From: Bacteroidia bacterium
GTDB lineage: Bacteria; Bacteroidota; Bacteroidia; Flavobacteriales; Flavobacteriaceae
Reading direction: 5' to 3'
Assembly: GCA_030428865.1 (NCBI GenBank)
Contig: JAUIEK010000002.1
Span: 310,001-374,000 of the forward strand
DNA: 64,000 nucleotides
Under the pieces are notes generated by a model that saw nothing but the letters and a program-made list of their open reading frames with translations, was not told the DNA's origin and did no database searches. Shown here in pieces: positions 1 to 9,853 of the stretch. Position numbers and translations under genes: made by a program. Position 1 is the first letter of the stretch. Every line of letters begins with the position of its first letter.

Positions 1-1056
1 CCAAGTTTTATTTCCATGAAATTCAAACTGATAACCAACAAAATCGTTTATCATAATTATCCGAATCACCAATAAAAGTAATAGGTTTATAGTGGCAAAC
101 TTCCAGAAAAGTTTTCTTACTGATAAATTCTCTACTAAATAGTTAAACGTAATGATAATCAATGGAATGGATATAGGAACTATCCATTGCGCCTGAATTC
201 TTCTGTTAAAGGAAATCAGCAAGAAAAAAAGAATAAATCCGGCAACAATAAAGTTTAATCCTTTCAAGAATAAATCTTTACTTTTTGCTGATTTAAAAAA
301 AGCCAAATAATAAAAAGGAAAAGTTATTCCTAATATAGCAGCAATATTAACAATGTGCATTAAAGTATACTCTGTTTTGTAAGTACGATAGCTTACTCGC
401 TCGTATAAATGATATCGAATGGAAGGAAAATCATTTTCAAACTGCCAATATAAATGAGGAAAATAGCAAATGATTACACCTAGAGTCATTGCCCACATTT
501 TCCAATCTTTTAGTACTTTTAAGTTAGAAGCTAATACAAATAACACAACCAATAACCCTTGGTATTTACTATAAAGCATTCCAACAATACCAATCAAAAT
601 AATCAAATAGCTTACAATTGATTTGTGGCGAATATACTTTTGATATCCTAATAGAAAAATGGCGACAAAAAGAACAAGCGGCGTATCAGGAACCGTTATA
701 AAACCATATGCATTTAATAAAGCTGTGGAGAAAACAAGAAGTAAATATAATTTAACATACTTTCTTTTTTCAGGATGTTCAATTAACACCCAAATTAAAT
801 AGATTAATATTGAAAAAGAAATACTTGCAAAGAAGCGTACTCCTAGTTCTTTGTTAAAAAGCCAGCTACTAATTTTTACCCATAGAGCTACCAAAGGCGG
901 ATGATCAAAATAACCCCAGCTCATATCCAAACTATATACCCAATAATATGCTTCATCAGGAATCAGTTCTGTATAACTTCCTTGTAAAACGTTGATAATA
1001 AAAAATATAAATACGGTTATAAAAAAAAGAAAGTTGTTAGAGTTAATTTGCTTCAT
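1..1056 (-). CDS. GT39-family membrane glycosyltransferase (partial, C-terminus off window)
   Basis: The reading frame is open from ATG at 1056 down to base 1, so the C-terminal part is missing. After one N-terminal membrane segment it shows PDEAYYWVYSLDMSWGYFDH followed by PPLVAL, the first-loop acidic motif and DHPP typical of GT39/ArnT-like polyprenyl-phosphate-sugar transferases, then several hydrophobic helices and the loop element MLYSKYQGLL. Family members move a sugar from a polyprenyl phosphate donor to a lipid or protein on the outer face of the inner membrane; the acceptor here is unknown. Its start overlaps the end of meaB by 14 bases, so the two are probably co-transcribed. Confidence 0.85.
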   Translation of the reverse strand, partial: MKQINSNNFLFFITVFIFFIINVLQGSYTELIPDEAYYWVYSLDMSWGYFDHPPLVALWVKISSWLFNKELGVRFFASISFSILIYLIWVLIEHPEKRKYVKLYLLLVFSTALLNAYGFITVPDTPLVLFVAIFLLGYQKYIRHKSIVSYLIILIGIVGMLYSKYQGLLVVLFVLASNLKVLKDWKMWAMTLGVIICYFPHLYWQFENDFPSIRYHLYERVSYRTYKTEYTLMHIVNIAAILGITFPFYYLAFFKSAKSKDLFLKGLNFIVAGFILFFLLISFNRRIQAQWIVPISIPLIIITFNYLVENLSVRKLFWKFATINLLLLLVIRIIMINDFVGYQFEFHGNKTW

Positions 1057-2128
1057 TAGATGCTTTTAGAAGTTTATTTGCAGATGCAAAAGGAGTTGTT
1101 AAACCTTTAGATATACGTTCAATTTCTTGTTTTAGTAAATTTTTTACTTTTGGGTTTGAGTAAAATTCACTGAGTAGTTGATCGCTAATTGTTGAGTAAA
1201 GCCATTGTTTATTTTGCTCTTTTCTTTTTGTAGTAAAATAACCGTTAGATTTAGTAACTTCAATATAGCTCTGAACTGCTTGGTGAACTTCTGTAATACC
1301 TACGTTATTTAAAGCACTTGTTAACAAAACCTTAGGCGTCCAAGTATTGTCTTTAGGAGGATATAAATGCAATGCTCTGGAAAATTCAACTTTAGCTAAT
1401 CTAGCAGTTTTTTCGTTATCTCCATCAGCTTTATTAATTACAATAACATCAGCCATTTCAATAATACCACGCTTTATACCTTGTAGCTCATCACCAGCTC
1501 CAGCCAGTTTTAAAAGCAAAAAGAAATCAACCATTGAGTGAACAGCTGTTTCACTCTGTCCAACTCCTACGGTTTCTATAATAATTGTATCAAACCCAGC
1601 AGCTTCACATAACAAGATTGTTTCTTTTGTTTTTCGAGCAACTCCTCCTAATGAATTTCCAGAAGGAGAAGGTCTTACAAAAGCTTTAGAGTCAGTTACT
1701 AATTGTTCCATTCTGGTTTTATCACCCAAAATACTTCCTTTATTTACTGAACTACTAGGATCGACAGCTAAAACAGCTACTTTTTTACCTAAACTTGTAA
1801 GATACTTTCCAAATACTTCAATAAAAGTACTTTTTCCTACTCCAGGCACACCAGTTATACCTATTCGAATTGAGTTTCCTGTGTAAGGCAAACATCGTTC
1901 TAAAATAAGATTTGCTTTTTTTTGGTGTTTTTCTTGTGTGCTTTCAACTAATGTAATAGCTCTACTTAAAAAAGAAATATTCCCTTCTTTAATTTTGCTA
2001 ACAAAAGTATCAACTGACGGAATTTTTCCTCTTTTTGATTTTAGGTCATTTATGGATTTTATATGAGTCGTTTCTGGTTTTGAAACACCTTCTTGTTCAT
2101 GTAAAGAAGAAGTACCTTTTTTACTCAT
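1043..2128 (-). CDS. meaB: Methylmalonyl-CoA mutase-associated GTPase MeaB (ArgK family)
   Basis: G3E-type P-loop GTPase that protects and reloads B12-dependent methylmalonyl-CoA mutase. The Walker A motif GVPGVGKST lies at residues 93-101, followed by AVDPSSS, the ETVGVGQSE switch and the NKADGD base-recognition motif. I start at the ATG at 2128 (MSKKGTSSLHEQ, 361 residues). The frame stays open to 2275, but that extension would overlap the divergent sigma-factor gene and adds a non-family hydrophobic leader. No mutase subunit is in the window. The last 14 bases overlap the GT39 gene. Confidence 0.92.
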   Translation of the reverse strand: MSKKGTSSLHEQEGVSKPETTHIKSINDLKSKRGKIPSVDTFVSKIKEGNISFLSRAITLVESTQEKHQKKANLILERCLPYTGNSIRIGITGVPGVGKSTFIEVFGKYLTSLGKKVAVLAVDPSSSVNKGSILGDKTRMEQLVTDSKAFVRPSPSGNSLGGVARKTKETILLCEAAGFDTIIIETVGVGQSETAVHSMVDFFLLLKLAGAGDELQGIKRGIIEMADVIVINKADGDNEKTARLAKVEFSRALHLYPPKDNTWTPKVLLTSALNNVGITEVHQAVQSYIEVTKSNGYFTTKRKEQNKQWLYSTISDQLLSEFYSNPKVKNLLKQEIERISKGLTTPFASANKLLKASNEAN

Positions 2129-2228
2129 AAAAGTATTTGTAGTAATAGAATTGGTAAATTTAGAAATAAAATTTGACCCAAAATGCAACGCGACCTTTTT
2201 TAGCTCGTCTATAAGGTAACTAATCAAT

Positions 2229-2786
2229 ATGAGTAAGACAGCAAACTTACACAAAGACATCATAGAAGCTTGCAAGCAAAATGATGCTAAGGCACAAATG
2301 AAACTTTACGATTTGTATTGTAAAGGAATGTTTTTGGCGGCTAAACGCTATATAAAAGATGATATGTTGGCAGAAGATGTAATGCAAGAGTCATTTATTA
2401 AAGCATTTAAAAAGATACATACATATAAAGGAGATGTGCCTTTTGGAGCTTGGTTAAAGAGAATTGTAATTAATGGGAGTATTGATGAGTTAAAGAGAAA
2501 GAAGCTTGAAATAGTTTCTATTAATCAAGAGTTACAAGAGCAAAAGCAAGATGATTCTTGGTATGTAGATGATAGAATCTCTACAGAAAAGGTAATTGAT
2601 TGTATCGATAAGCTGAAAGAAAAATATAAAGTAGTAGTATCTCTTTATTTGTTAGAAGGATATGACCATCAAGAGATTTCTCAAATTTTAGGGATATCAG
2701 AAGTAACATCAAGAACACATTTGATGAGAGGTAAAAAAATGATTCAAGAAAATCTAAAAGCAATTCAGTATGCAGAAGGATATTAA
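2229..2786 (+). CDS. ECF-type RNA polymerase sigma factor
   Basis: A 185-residue sigma-70 family protein of extracytoplasmic-function size. Region 2 is seen around residues 25-95 (MLAEDVMQESFIKAFKKIH, then GAWLKRIVINGSIDELKR). Region 4 is the C-terminal helix-turn-helix, with SLYLLEGYDHQEISQILGIS followed by TSRTHLMRGKK. It should direct RNA polymerase to a small envelope-stress regulon. The next gene starts 17 bases before this one ends and encodes a single-pass membrane protein, the usual sigma/anti-sigma arrangement. Confidence 0.92.
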   Translation: MSKTANLHKDIIEACKQNDAKAQMKLYDLYCKGMFLAAKRYIKDDMLAEDVMQESFIKAFKKIHTYKGDVPFGAWLKRIVINGSIDELKRKKLEIVSINQELQEQKQDDSWYVDDRISTEKVIDCIDKLKEKYKVVVSLYLLEGYDHQEISQILGISEVTSRTHLMRGKKMIQENLKAIQYAEGY

Positions 2787-3342
2787 AAAATTATTTGAAA
2801 ATTATAACGAAGGAGAAGCTAATTTATCTCCAAACCACAGAAAAGAATTTGAGAATAAATTGTTTCAAGAGTTACACTCAGAAAAAAAACCTTGGATTTC
2901 ATATAAGTGGTTGTCAATTGCGGCTTCATTAATATTACTGATGTCAGTAGCAATTCGTTTTTTACCAAGTAAGGATACCCCAATTATAAATTCATCTAAA
3001 AAAAACACCAATACCAACACGATAAGTTTAGGATCTATTTCTCCAGATTTAAAAACAATTGAAACTTATTATATAAATAGTATTAACCTAGAATTAAGTG
3101 AATTAGAAATTACAGATGATAATAAAGAGTTATTAGATAGTTACATTACTAAGCTGGGAGAATTAACAAAAGAATATAAATCATTAACCGAAGAGCTCAA
3201 TACAAAAGGAGTTAATGATGAAACAATTGATGCATTAATAAGCAATTTACAATTGCGATTACAGCTGTTAAAACGTTTAAAAAAGAAGTTAAACACGTTA
3301 AAACAATTAAACACACAAAACAATGAAGTTCAAATCTTATAA
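2770..3342 (+). CDS. Putative anti-sigma factor, single-pass membrane protein
   Basis: 190 residues: a short charged cytoplasmic N-terminus (about 1-42, ending near KKPWISYKW), one membrane helix (about 45-63, LSIAASLILLMSVAIRFL) and an outer domain rich in Leu/Lys/Glu heptads (about 95-185) that looks like a coiled coil. I see no zinc-binding HxxxCxxC anti-sigma motif. The anti-sigma role is inferred from topology and from overlap with the sigma gene upstream (17 bases) and the exported protein downstream (20 bases), which suggests translational coupling of all three. Confidence 0.65.
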   Translation: MQKDIKKLFENYNEGEANLSPNHRKEFENKLFQELHSEKKPWISYKWLSIAASLILLMSVAIRFLPSKDTPIINSSKKNTNTNTISLGSISPDLKTIETYYINSINLELSELEITDDNKELLDSYITKLGELTKEYKSLTEELNTKGVNDETIDALISNLQLRLQLLKRLKKKLNTLKQLNTQNNEVQIL

Positions 3343-4795
3343 AATAATTGTAACTACCATATTTTTGGTGGCATCAACAAGTTTTTTCGGACAAAAAACA
3401 AGTAAAAAATTTACCGAGAGTTTTTCTGTAAATAAAGATGTTATGGTAGAAATTAATGCTGCAAACACAGAGGTTAATGTTTCTACATGGAATAAAAATC
3501 AAGTATCAGTAGAGGCTTATATTGAGATTGAAGGATTAACAGAAAAAGAAGCAGAGAAGTATTTAAAAAACTACAAGTTTGAGGCATTAGGAAATAAAAA
3601 CAAGGTAGTTATCACTTCTAAAGGATCAAATAGATTTACGTTTAATAAAAACGATGTAGTAATATTTAATAAAAATGATTTTGAATTACCAGAAATTATT
3701 ATTCCCGAAATAGAGATTCCCGAGATTTCTGAAATTCATATCCCAGAAGTAGAAATTATAGAGATTCCTGAGTTAGATTTTGATCATCTTTTCATGGATT
3801 TAGACAATGTAGATTTCGATTTTGAAAAATACGAGAAGGATGGAGAGAACTATTTCTTTCATTGGAAAGATGATGTCAGGAATATTGAGATAAAATCAAA
3901 AAAAGACTGGGAAAAATTCAAAAAAACAAAAGAATACAAAGAGCTTAAAAAAAGCATGGAGGAGCATAGAGTCAAAATGAAAGAACATCAAATTAAGATG
4001 AAAGAACAAATGGCTAAAGTAAAGGAAAAACTAAATAAAGAAAACAGAAAGAAAATTGAAGAATCGATTGTGAAAGCTAGAAAATCGATTCATAAAATTG
4101 ATAGGGAGAAAATTAGAAAACAACTTTCTAAAGCACGCAAAGAAGTTGCAAAAAACAGGAGGTTTAATTACGAGTTCCTTTCAAACTCTGATGATATTAT
4201 CATCAACGGAAAAAAGATAAAAATCAAAAAAAGATTAGAAATAAAAGTGCCTAAAAAAGCAACTTTTGATTTAAATACAAGACATTGCAAAGTAAGCTTG
4301 CCAAACACCAAAACATCTGGTAAAGTATCTTACGGATCACTTAATTCTAATGGCTTAGAAGGAGGTAGTTTGCATGTTTCTTTTTCCCCTGTAGTTATCT
4401 CGAATGTAGTTAATTCAAACTTGACATTACATAACGTAACCGATGCAAAAATAGCATCGGTTACAAACTCACATGTTTATTCAAATTCAGGAAGTTTAGA
4501 AATAGCAGAAATTTCTGATGGCACTGTCTTAGAAACAGAATTTGGAGATTTAACAATTTTAAAGACCAACCCATCTCTTAAAAAACTTCAGGTTAGTTTA
4601 AAACAATCAGATGCTACCATTAACCTTTTGGAGTTAAAAGACAAATTAATTATTAAAACATTAGATACACATTCTAAGTTGATTACAAATAAAAATAAAA
4701 ACCAAACAGACATAACTGGTAATTTTTCTATGAAAACGGCTAACGGCATTGTTTCAATTATAGGTCGCTACAGTGACTTGCAGGTTATAAAATAA
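3323..4795 (+). CDS. Exported DUF4097-like protein with EIxIPE repeats and Lys/Glu-rich coil
   Basis: 490 residues with a signal peptide (hydrophobic to about residue 23). The N-terminal part (KKFTESFSVNKDVMVEINAA) and the C-terminal part (about 300-490, repeated short beta strands with Asn/Ser/Gly turns) resemble the beta-helical DUF4097/head-GIN type adhesin-like proteins found beside Bacteroidota ECF sigma factors. Between them lie a proline-punctuated acidic tract (about 123-157, repeated EIxIPE) and a strongly basic/acidic helical stretch (about 185-275, many KMKE/KVKE units). It is probably the product regulated by, or sensed through, the adjacent sigma/anti-sigma pair. Molecular function is unknown. 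Confidence 0.65.
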   Translation: MKFKSYKIIVTTIFLVASTSFFGQKTSKKFTESFSVNKDVMVEINAANTEVNVSTWNKNQVSVEAYIEIEGLTEKEAEKYLKNYKFEALGNKNKVVITSKGSNRFTFNKNDVVIFNKNDFELPEIIIPEIEIPEISEIHIPEVEIIEIPELDFDHLFMDLDNVDFDFEKYEKDGENYFFHWKDDVRNIEIKSKKDWEKFKKTKEYKELKKSMEEHRVKMKEHQIKMKEQMAKVKEKLNKENRKKIEESIVKARKSIHKIDREKIRKQLSKARKEVAKNRRFNYEFLSNSDDIIINGKKIKIKKRLEIKVPKKATFDLNTRHCKVSLPNTKTSGKVSYGSLNSNGLEGGSLHVSFSPVVISNVVNSNLTLHNVTDAKIASVTNSHVYSNSGSLEIAEISDGTVLETEFGDLTILKTNPSLKKLQVSLKQSDATINLLELKDKLIIKTLDTHSKLITNKNKNQTDITGNFSMKTANGIVSIIGRYSDLQVIK

Positions 4796-4907
4796 AAATT
4801 GCTTTACCAGAACTCTGATATTAAAATACTCCAAATCTTCAATAGAATTCCATTTCGATATTCCTAGTAAAGTACCTATCTTTAGCATCTGTAAATAGTT
4901 ACTTTTT

Positions 4908-6386
4908 ATGGAACTCTACAAAGAGAATCAACTTAAAATTTACAATTCACTTACCAAGCAAAAAGAATTTTTCAAACCTGTTCATGAAGGACATGTAGGA
5001 ATGTATGTTTGCGGTCCAACAGTTTATAGCAATGCACATTTAGGAAACATAAGAACCTTTATGTTTTTTGATGTAGTGTATAGATATTTACTGCATTTAG
5101 GCTATAAAGTTCGTTATGTAAGAAATATTACGGATGCTGGTCATTTAGAAAATGATGCAGATGAGGGAGAAGACAGAATTTCAAAAAAAGCACGTTTAGA
5201 GCAGATAGAGCCGATGGAGGTTGTTCAGCGTTACACAGTTGATTTTCATAATGTTTTAAAAAAATATAATTTTTTACCACCAAGCATAGAGCCTACAGCC
5301 ACCGGTCATATTGTAGAGCAAATTGAAATGATCAAACAAATAATAGGCAAAGGATTAGCGTATGAAGTTAATGGTTCTGTTTATTTTGATGTAATTGCAT
5401 ACAATGAAAAAAATAAATATGGTATTTTATCTGGTAGAAATATAGAAGATGCTATTCATAATACAAGAGCGTTAGATGGGCAATCTGACAAAAAAAATCC
5501 GCAAGATTTTGCCCTTTGGAAAAAAGCTGATGAAAAACATATTATGCGTTGGTCTTCTCCATGGTCAGATGGTTTTCCTGGCTGGCATCTAGAATGTTCT
5601 GTGATGAGTACAAAATATTTAGGAGAACAATTTGATATTCATGGAGGTGGAATGGATTTGAAGTTTCCGCATCACGAGTGTGAAATAGCGCAATCTAAAA
5701 CATGTAGCGGTGTAGATCCTGTAAATTATTGGATGCATACAAATATGCTTTTATTGAACAGCCAAAAAATGGCAAAATCTACGGGTAATTTTATTTTGCC
5801 AGAGCAGATTTTAACAGGAGAAAACACCATTCTCAACAAAGCATTTTCTGCAAGTGTTGTTCGTTTCTTTAATATGCAAGCAAGCTACAGAAGTGTTTTA
5901 GATTTCTCTAGTGATGCTCTTTTAGCTGCTGAAAAAGGATACCATAAATTAATGGAAGCTATTACAATTTTGTCAAATATAACACCAAGTAAATCATCTT
6001 CTTTCTCTGTTAATGACTGGGAGAAAAAGTGTTACGATGCAATGAATGATGATTTTAATACGCCAATTTTAATTGCTCATTTATTTGAAGGTGTTAAATA
6101 CATTCATCAATTAAAAGAAAATAAAGAATTATTAACAAAAGAAGATTTGACTCTTTTTCAAAAAACGATCAATACGTTTGTTTTTGATGTTTTAGGATTG
6201 TTGGATGATTCAGAAGAAGATAATTCAGAAAAATTAACGGGTGTAATAGACCTATTGATTGAATTAAGAAAAGAAGCAAGAGAAAATAGAGATTGGGCTA
6301 TGTCAGACAAAATAAGAGATCAGCTAGCTGCTATAGGTATTGAGCTGAAAGATGGGAGAGAAGGTACTTCTTACACAATTAAGTAG
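4908..6386 (+). CDS. cysS: Cysteine--tRNA ligase
   Basis: Class I aminoacyl-tRNA synthetase that charges tRNA-Cys; 492 residues, normal for the family. The HIGH-type motif is HLGN at 44-47, preceded by the zinc ligand in YVCGPTVY (Cys35); other ligand regions are GWHLECS and HHECEIAQ. The KMSKS loop is KMAKS at 287-291. The C-terminal DALR-like helical region ends in the family-typical [17 protein letters not shown]. The stop codon shares its last base with the GTG start of yidD, so cysS, yidD and probably lgt form one operon. Confidence 0.98.
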   Translation: MELYKENQLKIYNSLTKQKEFFKPVHEGHVGMYVCGPTVYSNAHLGNIRTFMFFDVVYRYLLHLGYKVRYVRNITDAGHLENDADEGEDRISKKARLEQIEPMEVVQRYTVDFHNVLKKYNFLPPSIEPTATGHIVEQIEMIKQIIGKGLAYEVNGSVYFDVIAYNEKNKYGILSGRNIEDAIHNTRALDGQSDKKNPQDFALWKKADEKHIMRWSSPWSDGFPGWHLECSVMSTKYLGEQFDIHGGGMDLKFPHHECEIAQSKTCSGVDPVNYWMHTNMLLLNSQKMAKSTGNFILPEQILTGENTILNKAFSASVVRFFNMQASYRSVLDFSSDALLAAEKGYHKLMEAITILSNITPSKSSSFSVNDWEKKCYDAMNDDFNTPILIAHLFEGVKYIHQLKENKELLTKEDLTLFQKTINTFVFDVLGLLDDSEEDNSEKLTGVIDLLIELRKEARENRDWAMSDKIRDQLAAIGIELKDGREGTSYTIK

Positions 6387-6640
6387 TGATTCAACAAATT
6401 CTTACATATCCATTTATTTTACTGGTTCGTTTTTATCAAGTAGCCATTTCTCCATATACACCTTCAACATGTAGATATACTCCTACATGTTCTAGTTATA
6501 CGATAGAAGCATTGCGAAAAAGAGGGTTGTTTGTTGGCGGTTGGCTATCTTTAAAACGTATTTTTAGTTGTAATCCATGGGGAGGAAGTGGATATGACCC
6601 CGTGCCTGAAAAAAAACAAAAAACAAATCAATCATCATAA
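6386..6640 (+). CDS. yidD: Membrane protein insertion efficiency factor YidD
   Basis: 84-residue family member that assists YidC-dependent insertion of inner-membrane proteins. The three-cysteine signature is present: [19 protein letters not shown], then [15 protein letters not shown]. The start is GTG within TAGTG, overlapping the cysS stop by one base, which points to translational coupling. Its position between cysS and lgt is consistent with a housekeeping membrane-biogenesis role. Confidence 0.95.
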   Translation: MIQQILTYPFILLVRFYQVAISPYTPSTCRYTPTCSSYTIEALRKRGLFVGGWLSLKRIFSCNPWGGSGYDPVPEKKQKTNQSS

Positions 6641-6650
6641 TATTTATAAC

Positions 6651-7514
6651 GTGAAATTTTTATCTGTCATTTGGGATCCTTCTATTGGTATAGACCTAGG
6701 GTTCTTTACAATTCGTTGGTATAGTTTAATGTTTGTCGCAGCTTTTCTATTAGGATTGCGGCTCATGAAAAAAATATATACAGAAGAAGGTATTGATTTA
6801 AAAAAACTAGATAAACTATTTGTTTATGTATTTGTTTCAATGTTGATTGGAATGCGTTTAGGGGATGTCTTTTTTTATAGTTGGGATTATTACCAACATC
6901 ATTTACTAGAAATTGTTTTACCATTTAAGAAAAGTCCGGGAAATAGTGCTTTTTTTGGATTAATTAAAGACTGGAAATTTACAGGATTTACTGGGTTTGC
7001 AAGTCATGGTGCTGCAATTTCTATAATTATAGCTATGTACTTCTATAGTAAAAAACATCTTAAGAAATCGATTCTTTTTATACTTGATAGATTAGCTATA
7101 ATGGTAGCTTTAGGTGCGTTTTTTATCCGTTTTGGTAACTTTTTTAATTCGGAGATTTATGGTAAACCAACAGGCTCTAACTTTGGTGTAATTTTTAAAG
7201 CTGCAGGAGAAACAGTTCCGAGACATCCAACTCAGTTATATGAAGCTTTTAGTTACCTTATTTTATTCTTTATTCTTTGGAGTATTTATTGGAAAACAAA
7301 AAAGAGAACTCAAGAAGGATATATTTTTGGAATCTTCATGATTGCTTTATGGTCGCTTCGTTTTGTTATAGAGTTCTTAAAAGAAGCACAAGTAGATGGT
7401 AGAGAAGATTGGGTTTTCAATTCTCTGAATACAGGACAAGTTTTAAGTATTCCTTTAATTTTAGTTGGATTCTGGTTTATTTTGCGAAAACCGAAAGCAA
7501 AAAAAGTGGCATAA
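6651..7514 (+). CDS. lgt: Prolipoprotein diacylglyceryl transferase
   Basis: Integral inner-membrane enzyme that transfers diacylglyceryl from phosphatidylglycerol to the lipobox cysteine, the first step of lipoprotein maturation. Motifs seen are FFTIRWYSLMF near the N-terminus, the FFIRFGNFFNSEIYGKPTG signature and PRHPTQLYEA. I start at GTG 6651 (VKFLSVIWDPSIG, 287 residues), which lies 10 bases after yidD. An in-frame ATG at 6588 would embed the N-terminus in yidD and adds a basic non-family tail. A strong terminator follows the stop. Confidence 0.95.
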   Translation: MKFLSVIWDPSIGIDLGFFTIRWYSLMFVAAFLLGLRLMKKIYTEEGIDLKKLDKLFVYVFVSMLIGMRLGDVFFYSWDYYQHHLLEIVLPFKKSPGNSAFFGLIKDWKFTGFTGFASHGAAISIIIAMYFYSKKHLKKSILFILDRLAIMVALGAFFIRFGNFFNSEIYGKPTGSNFGVIFKAAGETVPRHPTQLYEAFSYLILFFILWSIYWKTKKRTQEGYIFGIFMIALWSLRFVIEFLKEAQVDGREDWVFNSLNTGQVLSIPLILVGFWFILRKPKAKKVA

Positions 7515-7548
7515 AAAAAAAACTCGCTTTTAAGCGAGTTTTTTTTTA
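7514..7548. terminator. Bidirectional intrinsic terminator between lgt and the M1 peptidase
   Basis: Stem AACTCGCT/AGCGAGTT (7521-7528 with 7533-7540), flanked by an A-run on the left and a T-run on the right. It can end both the rightward lgt transcript and the leftward peptidase transcript. Confidence 0.88.
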
Positions 7549-7571
7549 TTTGATAACTAATTAGTATATTT

Positions 7572-9698
7572 TTATCCTTTTACCTTATTCTTGAACTTAT
7601 CAAATTTTGAATTCTCCTTTTTAGGGAAGCTATTGTTTGAAGTGTCAACATCAGCTGTTTCTAAATCAGGATCAATTTGTATGCTTTCAAGTTGCTTTGA
7701 TGAAGAGAAAACTTTAGTTACTTCTTTATCGTTATATCTCCAAATCTGAGCAGGATACGTTTTTCTTTCTTTAGAGCCATCTTTGTAAGTAAATTCAACA
7801 ATTATAGGCATTACTAAACCACCAGGTTTGTTGTATGTAATTTCATAATGGTATTTATTATGTTTTTTTGAAAACCCTAAACCTTCACTAGTATCTTCAA
7901 TAAAATCAACAATATTTCCTGAATCTTTAGAAGAGAACTTTTTTACTCCTTTAATTCCTATATCAGTAACATCAGTGGTGTAAAACCAACCTCTCCAAAA
8001 CCAATCTAAATCCATTGCAGAAGCATCTTCCATTGTTCTAAAGAAATCCGCAGGGGTAGGGTGTTTAAACTTCCAACGTTTCGCATACGTTTTAAAAGCA
8101 TGATCAAATAATTCTGGTCCCATAATGGTTTGTCTTAGCATCCATAATCCTGTAGCTGGTTTGCCATATGCGTTACTTCCAAAACTATACACATTATCTC
8201 CTTTAGACATAATAGGAGCAATTCTAGATTGATCTCCGCTCATGTAACGAACAATGTTTTTTGGATATCCTCTAGTGATAGGAAAATTTGGATCATAATC
8301 TAATTCAGCAAGCATTTCCATATAAGAATTTAAACCCTCATCCATCCATGTCCATTGACGTTCATCAGAATTCACAATCATAGGAAAGAAGTTATGTCCA
8401 ACTTCATGAATGGTAACTTTTACCATTCTATATTTCATTCTATCTGAGTATCCACCATTTGGTAAATCTGGTCTTCCTGGATTAAAACAAATTTGAGGAT
8501 ATTCCATTCCCATTTGTCCGTCTACAGAGATAGCTTTATGATATGGATAATCAAATGTATATCTAGAGTATGTTTTTAAAGTTTGTGCCACAGCTCTGGT
8601 TGAATGATCTCCATATAAAGGATTTGCTTCTTTTGAATAAAGAGAATATGCCATCACATTTTTTCCATTTATATCAACTGCCATAGCATCCCAGATAAAC
8701 TTTCTAGATGTTGCAAAAGCATAATCTCTTACGTTTTTAGCATAAAACTTCCATGTTTTAGTCCCTTTTGCTTTAGATTTTTCAATCTTTTCTGCTTCTT
8801 TTTGAGTTCTAATGATTACTGGATTATCATATGTTTTACGTGCTTCTGCTAATCTTTTTAATTCCTTTTTTGAAAGAACTTCTTTTTCGTTTTTAAGAAC
8901 TCCGGTTGCTCCCAACATATGATCCTCAGGAACAGTAATGTTTACTGTAAAATCTCCAAATTCTAAAGCAAATTCACTTCTTCCCCAAAACTGATCATTT
9001 TGCCAACCTTCTACATTATCGTACACACAAAGTCTTGGGTAAAATTGTGCAATAACATAATTTCTATTATCATCTTTTGGAAAATATTCATAACCAGATC
9101 TTCCTCCTTGAGTTCTATGATTATTAATGTTATACCACCAAGAAATGTTGAATTCAAACTTCTCACCAGAAGCCAAAGGTTTTGGTAAATTAATACGCAT
9201 CATTGTTTGATTGATGGTATGTGATAATTTACTTCCATTTGCATTAGTAACACTCGTTATTTTAAATCCTCCATCAAAAGGTTTATCAGGAAACGCTCTG
9301 TTATAAAATCTTTTTGGAATAGAATTAGGAACACTTCTAGGTGTGATATCTGGAGTTTTGGAATCAGTTGCTCTCATATTTTGATCTAACTGAACCCATA
9401 AATATGTTAATGTATCTTCTGAATTATTATGGTAAGTAATTTTTTCAGAACCAGTTATTCTAGCTTTTTCATCATCCAAAGTAATATCCATCACATAATC
9501 TACCTTTTGTTGGGTATACTTTGGGCCTGGCGCACCAGAAGCGGTTCTTTGTTCGTTTGGTGTGGCTAACAAATCTTTCATTTGACGAAATTTGTTCTGA
9601 TTTGTATGACCTTGTTTAGTTCTTGAAGTGTTGTTTTGAGCAAAAACTGAAAAAGAGATGAACAGTGTTGCTAAAACGAAAGAAGTCATTTTTTTCAT
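7572..9698 (-). CDS. M1 family metallopeptidase, exported (paralog A)
   Basis: 708-residue secreted gluzincin aminopeptidase. It starts at ATG 9698 (MKKMTSFVLATLFISFSVFA, a clean signal peptide); an upstream in-frame ATG at 9749 would add 17 non-signal residues. The zinc site is HEVGH at 431-435 followed 18 residues later by Glu454 (HExxH-x18-E). The exopeptidase element appears as GQMGMEYPQICF in place of GAMEN. The C-terminus ends in a lysine-rich segment (SKFDKFKNKVKG) shared with the next gene. It likely trims peptides in the periplasm or at the outer membrane. It lies downstream of paralog B in the same orientation, with a terminator between, so the two are separately transcribed. Confidence 0.9.
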   Translation of the reverse strand: MKKMTSFVLATLFISFSVFAQNNTSRTKQGHTNQNKFRQMKDLLATPNEQRTASGAPGPKYTQQKVDYVMDITLDDEKARITGSEKITYHNNSEDTLTYLWVQLDQNMRATDSKTPDITPRSVPNSIPKRFYNRAFPDKPFDGGFKITSVTNANGSKLSHTINQTMMRINLPKPLASGEKFEFNISWWYNINNHRTQGGRSGYEYFPKDDNRNYVIAQFYPRLCVYDNVEGWQNDQFWGRSEFALEFGDFTVNITVPEDHMLGATGVLKNEKEVLSKKELKRLAEARKTYDNPVIIRTQKEAEKIEKSKAKGTKTWKFYAKNVRDYAFATSRKFIWDAMAVDINGKNVMAYSLYSKEANPLYGDHSTRAVAQTLKTYSRYTFDYPYHKAISVDGQMGMEYPQICFNPGRPDLPNGGYSDRMKYRMVKVTIHEVGHNFFPMIVNSDERQWTWMDEGLNSYMEMLAELDYDPNFPITRGYPKNIVRYMSGDQSRIAPIMSKGDNVYSFGSNAYGKPATGLWMLRQTIMGPELFDHAFKTYAKRWKFKHPTPADFFRTMEDASAMDLDWFWRGWFYTTDVTDIGIKGVKKFSSKDSGNIVDFIEDTSEGLGFSKKHNKYHYEITYNKPGGLVMPIIVEFTYKDGSKERKTYPAQIWRYNDKEVTKVFSSSKQLESIQIDPDLETADVDTSNNSFPKKENSKFDKFKNKVKG

Positions 9699-9800
9699 GA
9701 TGTATTCGTTAATTTTTAGAACCGTGAATTTAATGATAATCTCTAACAATGATTGTTTAAACGATAAATTTTAACGAATCTGTAAAATAATTATATAACA

Positions 9801-9831
9801 AAAAAAATCCCAATTGAAATTCAATTGGGAT
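9801..9831 (-). terminator. Terminator after M1 peptidase paralog B
   Basis: 11-bp stem ATCCCAATTGA (9807-9817) with TCAATTGGGAT (9821-9831) and a 3-base loop. A seven-base A-run at 9801-9807 gives the U-tract for leftward transcription. A shorter T-run on the right makes weak rightward function possible. Confidence 0.85.
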
Positions 9832-9853
9832 TTTTCGTTAACAAAGGAAGTTT

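Noticed and set aside
2129..2275. Longer MeaB start at 2275
   Set aside because: Would overlap the divergent sigma-factor gene and adds a hydrophobic leader that makes no sense for a cytosolic GTPase.
3700..4150. EIxIPE and KMKE tracts as DNA repeats of mobile origin
   Set aside because: The nucleotide units vary in length and codon use; the periodicity is at protein level within one continuous frame.
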